Origin: Streptomyces sp. 1-11
Lineage (GTDB): Bacteria > Actinomycetota > Actinomycetes > Streptomycetales > Streptomycetaceae
Assembly (NCBI RefSeq): GCF_007176755.1
Contig: NZ_BJTV01000011.1
Span: forward strand, 62,001-126,000
Reading direction: 5' to 3'
DNA: 64,000 nucleotides
The notes beneath the pieces were generated by a model. It had not been told where the DNA came from. It worked only from the letters and a program-made list of their open reading frames with translations, and made no database searches. Made by a program: the position numbers and the translations under genes. Positions 9,461-16,213 of this stretch are shown here, one piece after another (the first letter of the stretch is position 1; the number at the start of each line of letters is the position of its first letter).

Positions 9461-9844
9461 TCACGCGGCCTTGGGCGCGTTCACGTCGCTCGGCAGAGCC
9501 TTCTGGGCGACCTCGACGAGCGCGGCGAACGCGGTCCCGTCGTTGACGGCCAGCTCGGCCAGGATCTTGCGGTCGACCTCGACGTTCGCGGCCTTCAGAC
9601 CCTGGATGAAGCGGTTGTAGGTCATGCCGTTGGCGCGGGCAGCGGCGTTGATGCGCTGGATCCACAGCTGACGGAAGTCGCCCTTGCGCTTCTTGCGGTC
9701 GTTGTAGTTGTAGACCAGCGAGTGGGTGACCTGCTCCTTGGCCTTGCGGTACAGGCGCGAACGCTGACCGCGGTAGCCGGAGGCCTGCTCGAGGATCGCC
9801 CGGCGCTTCTTGTGGGCGTTGACTGCCCGCTTGACGCGTGCCAC
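9461..9844 (-). CDS. rplT: 50S ribosomal protein L20
   Basis: A 127-residue L20, an early-assembly 23S rRNA-binding protein. The conserved start MARVKRAVNAHKKRRAIL and the segments GYRGQRSRLYRKAKEQV, RKGDFRQLWIQRINAAAR and GMTYNRFIQGLK are intact. The start is GTG 9844 with AAGGAG 7 bases upstream. It is the last gene of infC-rpmI-rplT, 101 bases after rpmI. In other bacteria L20 autoregulates this operon by binding leader RNA; I did not identify an L20 site here. Confidence 0.98.
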   Translation of the reverse strand: MARVKRAVNAHKKRRAILEQASGYRGQRSRLYRKAKEQVTHSLVYNYNDRKKRKGDFRQLWIQRINAAARANGMTYNRFIQGLKAANVEVDRKILAELAVNDGTAFAALVEVAQKALPSDVNAPKAA

Positions 9845-9945
9845 TTCTTAACTCCTTGTAGCGGGGCCGCGGGGATACTCACGCGGCCCGGAAACGAATG
9901 GGTCCCGGTTCAGACGTACGGCGTCGCCCTGGCGACGCCGGGGCG

Positions 9946-10140
9946 TCACTTGCCGAGAAGCTTCTTGATCTTCGCGGCGTCGCCCGGGGCCATCTCGGCG
10001 TTGCCGGTGAGGCGACGCGTCACACGGGACGACTTGTGCTCGAGCAGGTGGCGCTTGCCGGCGCGCTCACGGAGCACCTTGCCGGAGCCGGTGATCTTGA
10101 AGCGCTTGCTGGCACCGCTGTGCGACTTGTTCTTCGGCAT
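9946..10140 (-). CDS. rpmI: 50S ribosomal protein L35
   Basis: A 64-residue L35 beginning MPKNKSHSGASKRFKITGSG, with the conserved basic segment GKRHLLEHKSSRVTRRL and ending AKIKKLLGK. ATG 10140 is the correct start: it matches the family's invariant MPK(N/M)K opening and has GAGGAGAG upstream. The in-frame extension to 10197 is intergenic. It lies between infC and rplT in the usual order. Confidence 0.98.
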   Translation of the reverse strand: MPKNKSHSGASKRFKITGSGKVLRERAGKRHLLEHKSSRVTRRLTGNAEMAPGDAAKIKKLLGK

Positions 10141-10252
10141 AGCGCCGTTCTCTCCTCGTCGGTGGCGCTCCGGTGCCCGGTCGTGGAAACCGGGCACGGT
10201 GGAGCGTCGCTCTTGTTTCGGTTACATCCTCGGGGACACGTGTCCCCCGGGA

Positions 10253-10903
10253 TCACGCCTCGGCAGGCTCCTCGGACGGCGCCTCGGACGGCGCCTCGGC
10301 CTCGGCGGCGTTCTGCGACTTGCCGGGGTTGGCCTTCGCGTCCGCCTTGCGGGCTTCCTGTGCCTGGCGAGCCTCGGCCATCGCCTCGGTCTTCTTCTTG
10401 TGCGGACCGAGGACCATGATCATGTTTCGGCCGTCCTGCTTCGGGTTCGACTCCACGAAACCGAGGTCCTGGACGTCTTCCGCGAGACGCTGCAGCAGTC
10501 GGTAGCCCAGCTCGGGGCGGGACTGCTCGCGGCCACGGAACATGATCGTGATCTTGACCTTGTCGCCCTGCTTGAGGAACCGGACGACGTGACCCTTCTT
10601 GGTGTCATAGTCGTGCGGGTCGATCTTCGGCCGGAGCTTCATCTCCTTGATGACCGTGTGCGCCTGGTTCTTGCGCGCCTCACGGGCCTTCATGGCCGAC
10701 TCGTACTTGAACTTCCCGTAGTCCATGAGCTTGCACACGGGCGGACGGGCGTTCGCCGCGACCTCGACCAGGTCCAGGTCGTACTCCTGCGCAAGCTCCA
10801 GTGCCTTGGCCAGCGGGACGATGCCCACCTGCTCGCCACTGGGACCGACAAGTCGCACCTCGGGAACGCGAATCCGGTCGTTGATGCGGGGCTCGGCGCT
10901 GAT
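10253..10903 (-). CDS. infC: Translation initiation factor IF-3, probable AUC start
   Basis: IF-3 binds the 30S subunit and checks start-codon and initiator-tRNA pairing. The family's conserved opening, EPRINDRIRVPEVRLVGP, is encoded only if translation begins at ATC 10903-10901. That codon has GAGGAGG (10908-10914) 4 bases upstream, and no ATG, GTG or TTG exists in frame before the conserved segment. The first conventional start, GTG 10858, would delete about 15 conserved residues. AUU/AUC starts are a known autoregulatory feature of infC. From AUC the product is 216 residues: N-domain, linker (KFKYESAMKAREARKNQ) and C-domain (LRPKIDPHDYDTKKGH, QGDKVKITIMFRGRE). An acidic, alanine-rich C-terminal tail is typical of Streptomyces. 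Confidence 0.95.
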   Translation of the reverse strand: MSAEPRINDRIRVPEVRLVGPSGEQVGIVPLAKALELAQEYDLDLVEVAANARPPVCKLMDYGKFKYESAMKAREARKNQAHTVIKEMKLRPKIDPHDYDTKKGHVVRFLKQGDKVKITIMFRGREQSRPELGYRLLQRLAEDVQDLGFVESNPKQDGRNMIMVLGPHKKKTEAMAEARQAQEARKADAKANPGKSQNAAEAEAPSEAPSEEPAEA

Positions 10904-11268
10904 GGATCCTCCTCGGTAGCACCACGCGACCGCCTGGCGGACAGCCGCGTATGTCTGTTTTCTACAGACCTAACCGCGCCGAGGCACAAAAAATGCCCCG
11001 GACGATCACAGGCGGGGCTCCCACGGCTACCGGAGCACCGCCGCGGGAGACCGCGGGGCGCGCTTCGGACGGCTCCATCGTCCGTACGGAACGATGGTGG
11101 CCGTCTGACCGGATGACCCGCCGTCCCGGAGGACGGTCAGGTGGGAGATCGGAGCCTCCACTTGTGGGCCGGGCACAGCGTGTCCGGCCGGTCGTCTTCA
11201 AGGTTAGCAGGATCGCTTGACAAGGGCTAATTGAGGAGGCGTGCCGGGGAGCGCCTATCGTGTGGGGC
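10904..11268. other. Divergent intergenic region, infC leader and DUF1844 gene promoter
   Basis: A 365-base region without a gene between infC (minus) and the DUF1844 gene (plus). The half nearest infC holds the ribosome-binding site and attenuator-like hairpins. Bases 11020-11160 are GC-rich and self-complementary in parts, consistent with a long structured leader. A plus-strand TTGACA lies at 11217-11222 but no good -10 is spaced correctly. The same DNA reads TTGTCA on the minus strand, a possible -35 for the infC operon. Confidence 0.4.
10953..11018 (-). promoter_or_regulatory. Attenuator-like hairpins in the infC leader
   Basis: On the infC-coding strand, GCCCCG (11018-11013) pairs with CGGGGC (11000-10995) and is followed by A and six T residues (10993-10988), which is a complete intrinsic terminator 85 bases before the infC start. 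A second small hairpin, GTCTGT with ACAGAC (10953-10958 with 10964-10969), comes after it. A terminator inside a ribosomal-protein leader suggests premature termination control, perhaps feedback by L20 or IF-3. The ligand and the antiterminator are not identified. Confidence 0.6.
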
Positions 11269-11625
11269 ATGAGTGACATCCCTCCTGAGTCCCCCGACTT
11301 CGACGCGATGACCCGGGACATCGCCGAGGTCCCCGCCGTCGAGGTGATCGTGACGGTCGCCGTCAACCTGATGAGCGCCGCCGCCGTGAAGCTCGGGCTG
11401 AGCGAGGAGGGCGAGAAGTACAAGGACCTGGACGAGGCCCGCAAGCTGATCGGCGCGCTGGCCGGCCTGCTGGACGCGAGCGCCACCGAGGTCAGCTCCT
11501 TCCACGCGGCCCCGCTGCGGGACGGCCTGAAGTCGCTGCAGCTCGCGTTCCGCGAGGCCTCGATCGTGCCGGACGAGCCGGGTCAGGGCCCGGGCGAGAA
11601 GTACACCGGCCCGATCTACGGCTGA
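11269..11625 (+). CDS. DUF1844 family protein
   Basis: A 118-residue acidic soluble protein. The core is AEVPAVEVIVTVAVNLMSAAAVKLGL, then a helix containing LDEARKLIGALAGLLDA, the usual DUF1844 pattern, with a short charged C-terminus ending GPIYG. The start is ATG 11269; GTG 11260 in the same frame is possible. It is the conserved neighbour of infC in Streptomyces, transcribed divergently from it. The molecular function of the family is unknown, and nothing in the sequence suggests an enzyme. Confidence 0.88.
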   Translation: MSDIPPESPDFDAMTRDIAEVPAVEVIVTVAVNLMSAAAVKLGLSEEGEKYKDLDEARKLIGALAGLLDASATEVSSFHAAPLRDGLKSLQLAFREASIVPDEPGQGPGEKYTGPIYG

Positions 11626-11664
11626 CCCGAGGCGCGGCACCGGCTTACCTGCCCGGCCGCTTCC

Positions 11665-12396
11665 TCACTCCCGCACGAACAGGGGCTCGCCCGGAGGCGT
11701 GGTCCCGGCCGGCAGCAGTGCCAGGTCGAGGCCGCCCACCAGGCGGGCCCTCAGTGTCTCGTCTGCGGCCAGCCGCCCGGCGACGGCGCGGGCGGCCCCG
11801 GCGGGGTCGGCGGCCGGGTCGAGGACCAGGGCGAGGGTGCCGTCGGCCCGTCCGGGGCCGAGGTGGGCGCGCAGGACCGCCGGCTCCGCGGCGACGGCGC
11901 CGCGCACGGCCCGGATCACGGTCGGGTCGGCGAGCGGGTCGGTGCTGGTGCGGCCCTCGGCCAGGGCGAGCAGCGCGGGGCCGGTCAGCTCGAAGGGCAC
12001 CGGTCCGGCGAGGTCGAGCACGACCGTGTCCGCCTTCTCGTGCGCCGCGGCCTCCAGCGCCTGGTGCAGGGGTACGGCGACGGGCCGGGCCGCCGGGTCC
12101 CAGCGGGCCAGGGACTCGGTGGAGGTGAAGGCGGGCAGGGCGGTGCGGTCGCCCGCCTTCAGGGTGGGCACCGCCATGTCGCTGGTCTTCTCGCGGCGCA
12201 GCCCGTTCTCGTCCTCCTCGACCTCACCCAGCACGGCCACCACCGGCACCAGCAGCCGGGCGCCCTTGAGCGCCGCGAGGACCGGCCCCACGGCGGCGCG
12301 GTCCCCGGCCCAGGCGGCGAGCGCGGCGCTCAGCCGGGGGTCGGCGGAGCCGTCGTCGTCGGAGTAGCCGGAGTCGGGAATGTTCTTCTTCGCCAC
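11665..12396 (-). CDS. SseB-like N-terminal domain protein
   Basis: A 243-residue soluble protein starting at GTG 12396 (MAKKNIPDSGYSDDDGSADP). The central region, with LLVPVVAVLGEVEE, LPAFTSTESLARWDP and PVAVPLHQALEAAAHEKADTVVLDLAGP, matches the SseB N-terminal fold pattern common in actinobacteria. The C-terminal half (LRAHLGPGRADGTLALVL, then a segment with LALLPAGTTPPGEPLF) is the usual second lobe. The biochemical role is unknown. It converges with the DUF1844 gene, leaving only 39 bases between stops. The 157-base G-rich gap upstream holds its promoter; I see no clear motif there. Confidence 0.85.
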   Translation of the reverse strand: MAKKNIPDSGYSDDDGSADPRLSAALAAWAGDRAAVGPVLAALKGARLLVPVVAVLGEVEEDENGLRREKTSDMAVPTLKAGDRTALPAFTSTESLARWDPAARPVAVPLHQALEAAAHEKADTVVLDLAGPVPFELTGPALLALAEGRTSTDPLADPTVIRAVRGAVAAEPAVLRAHLGPGRADGTLALVLDPAADPAGAARAVAGRLAADETLRARLVGGLDLALLPAGTTPPGEPLFVRE

Positions 12397-12553
12397 GGTC
12401 CCGACCCTATAGGGAGGCAGGCCCCGGGCCCGTCCCGGGCCGGGGGGCGAAGCCAGGGCCGAGGCGGGGGCCGGGACCTGCGCAGGGACCCGCGGGGGCC
12501 GCGGCCGGCGATGGGGCCGGGGCCCGGGGACCGGCGCCGGGTCGTGGGCCGGG

Positions 12554-13435
12554 TCAGCCGTAGGCCAGGCTCAGCGCCAGGTAGCAGGCGAAGGTGGACA
12601 GGACGTAGTAGGCGGCGGACGCGGCCGGCCAGCGCGGGGCGCGGGCCCGGAAGAACCGCCAGCAGGCCCGGGCGGGCAGCAGCAGCGGCAGCAGCGACAG
12701 CGGCACCAGCAGCGCCTCCGGGCGGGCCTGCGTGAGAAGCAGCAGCACCGACAGCACGGGGGCCGCGAGCGCCACGGCCACCGTGCCGCCGAGGCCGAGG
12801 GTGCTGACGTAGCTGCGCTCACCGGGCTTGAGCCCGCGGGTGATCTTCTTGGCGAACTCCAGGTGGACGGTGACCAGCACGGTGATCACGATGGCCAGCA
12901 CTCCCCCGCGGTCGGCGCCCTGCCCGGTGTCGCCCAGGTAGCGGGTGTACAGGTAGACGTGCAGCAGCAGTTGGGCGGGGAAGCTGATCAGGAGGCTGAG
13001 CAGCAGCCGGTCGCCCGGCGGCCAGGCCAGGGCCCGGTCGGCGGCCAGCACCAGGGCGCAGTAGAGGAGTTGCCCGGCGAGCACGGCGAGGGCGGCCGGG
13101 CGGCCCGCGTTCAGGGCGAGGACGAGGACCGCGCCCACGGCGCACAGCGCGAGCAGGTCGCGCTCGCGCACGGCCCCGGCGGCCAGCGGCCGCCGGGGGT
13201 TGAACGCGCGGTCGTAGGCGAGGTCGCGGATGTCGTCCACGGCCCGCATCAGCAGCAGCGTGACGGTGAGCGTGAGCGCCGCGGTGAGGGTGCCCGCGCC
13301 GGGGCGCCAAGCGGGGTGCGCGGGCTGGACGACCGCGAACAGCCCGGAGACGCCGTAGGCCCACAGGAACGCGAACGCCACGGACGGCAGCGGCGGGTAG
13401 CTGCCCGCCACGAAGCGGGCCCAGCGGCTCAGCAC
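12554..13435 (-). CDS. UbiA-superfamily prenyltransferase or terpene cyclase
   Basis: A 293-residue polytopic membrane protein with about eight hydrophobic helices. The first aspartate-rich motif is RAVDDIRDLAYDRAFNPRRP (DDxxDxxxD), which binds Mg-diphosphate in UbiA enzymes. The second motif position reads EFAKKITRGLKPGERSYVS, lacking the usual DxxxD; it fits the E-x-RKI...GE-x-YS variant seen in some prenyltransferases. The likely reaction is transfer or cyclisation of a prenyl diphosphate at the membrane. The start is GTG 13435, overlapping the P450 stop by 7 bases (coupled translation). It is the last gene of the seven-gene operon. The substrate is unknown. Confidence 0.85.
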   Translation of the reverse strand: MLSRWARFVAGSYPPLPSVAFAFLWAYGVSGLFAVVQPAHPAWRPGAGTLTAALTLTVTLLLMRAVDDIRDLAYDRAFNPRRPLAAGAVRERDLLALCAVGAVLVLALNAGRPAALAVLAGQLLYCALVLAADRALAWPPGDRLLLSLLISFPAQLLLHVYLYTRYLGDTGQGADRGGVLAIVITVLVTVHLEFAKKITRGLKPGERSYVSTLGLGGTVAVALAAPVLSVLLLLTQARPEALLVPLSLLPLLLPARACWRFFRARAPRWPAASAAYYVLSTFACYLALSLAYG

Positions 13436-14697
13436 GGCCGTGCCTGACCCGACGGGCGGACGCGTACCGGCAGTTCCCACACCCCGCGCATGAACATCCG
13501 GTCGCGCCAGTCCAGTTCGGCCGGGTCGGCGGCGAGTTCCAGTCCGTCGAGCCGGGCGAGCACGGCGGTGAGGCCCTCCTGGAGCTCCACGCGCGCGTGG
13601 GCCGCGCCGAGGCACAGGTGGCGGCCGTGGCCGAAGCCGATGTGCGGGTTGGGCGAGCGATCGGCGCGGAAGACGTCCGGGTCGGGGAAGACCTCCGGGT
13701 CGCGGTTGGCGGCGTCGGTGAGCGGGACGACCACCTGGCCGGCGGGCAGGACGCGGCCCGCCAGGCGCACCTCCTCGGTGGTGACGTGCGGCTGGCCGCC
13801 GGTGCCGGCGAACCAGACCCAGCGCACCAGTTCCTCCACGGCGGCCGGGACCGCCGAGGGGTCGCGGCGCAGCTCGTCGGCGAGGCCGGGCGTGGTGAGC
13901 ACGTGCAGCACGCACATGGCGAGGTGGGAGGCGGTGGTCTCGCCGCCCGCCATCATCAGGCCGAAGCCGAAGACGGCGATCTCCTCGTCGCTGAGCCTTG
14001 AGTCCGGCGGCGCGGTCAGCAGCTGGGTGAGCAGGTCGTCGCCGGGCCGGCCGGCCTCTACGGCCGCGCGGCGCTCGGCGAGCTGCCCGAAGAAGTAGTC
14101 GTACATGAAGGAGTGGGCCCGGGCGCTCTCCTCCGGGGTGAAGCGCCCGGCGGACATCATGACGGTGACCTCGGGCAGCAGCCGGTCCAGGTCGGCCACG
14201 GGCACGCCGAGCATCTCGCAGATCACCCGGTAGGGGAACGGGGTGGTGAACTCGGCGATCAGGTCGACGGGGCCGTCGGCGGCGCGCAGCCGGTCCAGGA
14301 GTTCGGCGGCGATGGCGGCGATGCGGGGCCGGTCCTCCTCGGCCCTGCGGTGGGTGAAGCGGGCCTGGACCCGGCTGCGGCGCCGGGTGTGGGTGGGCGC
14401 GTCGCTGGTGACCAGGGCCAGGGCGCTGGACTTCCGGGCGAACAGGGTGCCGCCGGCCCAGGCCTCGCGGCTGAAGCGGTCGTCGGACAGGACGGTCCTG
14501 ACGTCCTCGTGGCGGGTCACGAGCAGTGCGTCCCGGCCGTTCCCGAGCCGCACCGGCACCAGCGGCTCCTGGCGGAACCGGGCGAGCCGGCCGGGGTCGA
14601 GGCAGACGCCGGGCAGGTCCGGGAAGGGGTAGGCGGGCGGCTGCCGGTCGGGGCCGGCCCCGGTGACCGGGCACCGCAGGGTGGACGTCCCGGTCAT
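13429..14697 (-). CDS. Cytochrome P450 of the accessory biosynthetic operon
   Basis: A 422-residue soluble bacterial class I P450. The heme-binding loop FGHGRHLCLG has the axial thiolate at Cys362. The I-helix is MMAGGETTASH (acid-alcohol pair) and the K-helix has ELVRW (ExxR), so the enzyme looks catalytically complete. The ATG at 14697 overlaps the upstream SnoaL-like stop by 4 bases (ATGA). Redox partners are not encoded in the window. In context it would hydroxylate or otherwise oxidise the product built by the ketosynthase-like, AfsA-like and UbiA enzymes. The substrate is unknown. Confidence 0.95.
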   Translation of the reverse strand: MTGTSTLRCPVTGAGPDRQPPAYPFPDLPGVCLDPGRLARFRQEPLVPVRLGNGRDALLVTRHEDVRTVLSDDRFSREAWAGGTLFARKSSALALVTSDAPTHTRRRSRVQARFTHRRAEEDRPRIAAIAAELLDRLRAADGPVDLIAEFTTPFPYRVICEMLGVPVADLDRLLPEVTVMMSAGRFTPEESARAHSFMYDYFFGQLAERRAAVEAGRPGDDLLTQLLTAPPDSRLSDEEIAVFGFGLMMAGGETTASHLAMCVLHVLTTPGLADELRRDPSAVPAAVEELVRWVWFAGTGGQPHVTTEEVRLAGRVLPAGQVVVPLTDAANRDPEVFPDPDVFRADRSPNPHIGFGHGRHLCLGAAHARVELQEGLTAVLARLDGLELAADPAELDWRDRMFMRGVWELPVRVRPSGQARPC

Positions 14698-15131
14698 CGC
14701 AGCCACCCCTCGGCGGGTTCGAGCTCCTGGTCCGGGGCGCCGTGCCAGTACTCGTGGAAGGAGGCGCAGCGGCCGTCGGCGGCGAACCGGAGCACCAGGC
14801 AGCCGGCCGCGTTGCGGGGTGCGCCGGTGGCCGGGTCGTACAGGACGCACCACCACTCCACGGCGGCCCGCCCGCCGGAGACGACGGGCTCGCCGAACCA
14901 CATGCGGGCGTCCTTCTGCCGGGACAGGGTGTTGCGCCAGTGCGCGGCGACGGCCTCGCGGCCGGTGTGCGGGGCGCCGTAGGGGCCCTGGTGGTAGACG
15001 GCGTCGTCGGTGAAGAGGGCGGCGATGGCGTCCGCGTCGCGGGCCCGCCAGCCGTCCGTCAGGGCGTCGATCCACCGTTGCACGGCCGTGGTGGCCCCGG
15101 GCGCCGGGGCGAGGGTCTGCGGCTGGGTCAT
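14694..15131 (-). CDS. SnoaL-like (NTF2-fold) protein
   Basis: A 145-residue single-domain protein of the NTF2-like superfamily. Hallmarks are the opening helix AVQRWIDALTDGWRARDADAIAALFTDDAVYHQGP, then GREAVAAHW, VVSGGRAAVEWWCVL and FAADGRCASFHEYWH. Members act as cyclases, hydrolases, isomerases or binding proteins in polyketide and terpenoid pathways. The specific reaction cannot be assigned. The start is ATG 15131 overlapping the ketosynthase-like stop by 4 bases, and its own stop overlaps the P450 start, so it is translationally locked into the operon. Confidence 0.85.
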   Translation of the reverse strand: MTQPQTLAPAPGATTAVQRWIDALTDGWRARDADAIAALFTDDAVYHQGPYGAPHTGREAVAAHWRNTLSRQKDARMWFGEPVVSGGRAAVEWWCVLYDPATGAPRNAAGCLVLRFAADGRCASFHEYWHGAPDQELEPAEGWLR

Positions 15132-16213
15132 GTCCGTTCCTTGTACGGGGAGGGCGTCCCGGTGGCCCAGGACGGGGTGGCGGTGATCTCGACGACGGCG
15201 GCGAACAGGGAGACGCCGAAGCTGTTGTTGAGCATCAGCACCCGGTCGCCGGGACCGACCTGGCGGGTCTCGACGAGGTGGTGCAGGGCGGCGAAGTGGT
15301 CGCTGGTCGTCATGTGGCCGAGGGCGCGCCCGAAGTCGAGGACGCCGCGGGCCGGGTCGATGCCGAGGGGTTCGAGGACCGAGCGGATGTACTCGGGGCC
15401 GCCGGACAGCACGTGGGTGACGCGGGTGATGTCGCCGGGCCGCAGCCCCGCGTCCTCGATGGCGCGCAGTCCGGTCTCGGTGCGGGCCGCGTCCACGGCC
15501 TTGCGGGCCAGGGTGGCGGCGCCGGGGTCGCTGCGGGCGTAGTCGATCATCCGGGCGACCAGGTCGATCCGGCCGGTGCGGGTGCGCCGGGGCGGGAAGA
15601 GCGCGCCGCGGGGGCGGTTCATCTCCTCCAGTTCGGGCAGCGAGCCGGAGACCAGGGACAGGACCCGGGCGAAGCCGCCGCGGGTGGACAGCACCACGGC
15701 GGTGGCGGCGTCGCCGAGGATGGAGGGGCGTTTCATCCGGGCGCCGCTCTGGTAGCGCCAGCGGTCGACGCGTTCGGTGCCGAAGTTCTCGGCGGCCGTC
15801 ACCAGCGCGGCCGTGCGGGACGGGTCGGCGCTGAGGTGGCCGTGGGCCAGTTCCAGGGCGCCTAGGGCCGCGTTGCAGCCCTGGCGCACCTCCATCGCCG
15901 GCACCCGGGTGCCGACCGCGTGCCGGAGCACGTACTGGTGCGGGGTCCACAGTTCGGGGCCCTGCTCGTGCAGCGAGGCGTGCAGCACGAGCGCGATGTC
16001 GGCGGCCTGGTGCGCGGAGCGTTCCAGCGCGGTGCGGGCGGCCTCCACCGCCATCTCGGGCGGCGAGACGTCGCCCGCCACGGCGGCGCCGGTCCAGCCG
16101 CCGGCCCGCCACTCCTCCTCGGCGTACCGGCCTTCCGCCACCGCGCGTTCGGCCGGGTAGGGCCGGGGCAGGTAACAGCCGAGGCCGTCGATGAACAGGT
16201 CGGCTACGCGCAC
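15128..16213 (-). CDS. Ketosynthase III (FabH-like) with altered catalytic triad
   Basis: A 361-residue thiolase-fold protein. The nucleophile is Cys113 in EVRQGCNAALGALE and the first histidine is His267 in VTHVLSGGPEYIRSVLEPLG. Where FabH has GN(T/S) carrying the catalytic Asn, this protein has GRALGHMTTSDHF, so His300 (or Asp305) replaces Asn. Similar substitutions mark KSIII-like acyltransferases of antibiotic pathways (CerJ/ChlB3/DpsC group), which can transfer acyl groups without decarboxylative condensation. GTG 16213 is chosen for GGAGGA about 7 bases upstream; it overlaps the upstream gene by 10 bases. It probably selects or transfers an acyl unit for the operon product. Confidence 0.9.
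   Translation of the reverse strand: MRVADLFIDGLGCYLPRPYPAERAVAEGRYAEEEWRAGGWTGAAVAGDVSPPEMAVEAARTALERSAHQAADIALVLHASLHEQGPELWTPHQYVLRHAVGTRVPAMEVRQGCNAALGALELAHGHLSADPSRTAALVTAAENFGTERVDRWRYQSGARMKRPSILGDAATAVVLSTRGGFARVLSLVSGSLPELEEMNRPRGALFPPRRTRTGRIDLVARMIDYARSDPGAATLARKAVDAARTETGLRAIEDAGLRPGDITRVTHVLSGGPEYIRSVLEPLGIDPARGVLDFGRALGHMTTSDHFAALHHLVETRQVGPGDRVLMLNNSFGVSLFAAVVEITATPSWATGTPSPYKERT

Noticed and set aside
10253..10858. infC starting at GTG 10858
   Set aside because: It would delete the conserved EPRINDRIRVPE segment of IF-3, which is encoded just upstream behind a strong Shine-Dalgarno and an ATC codon.
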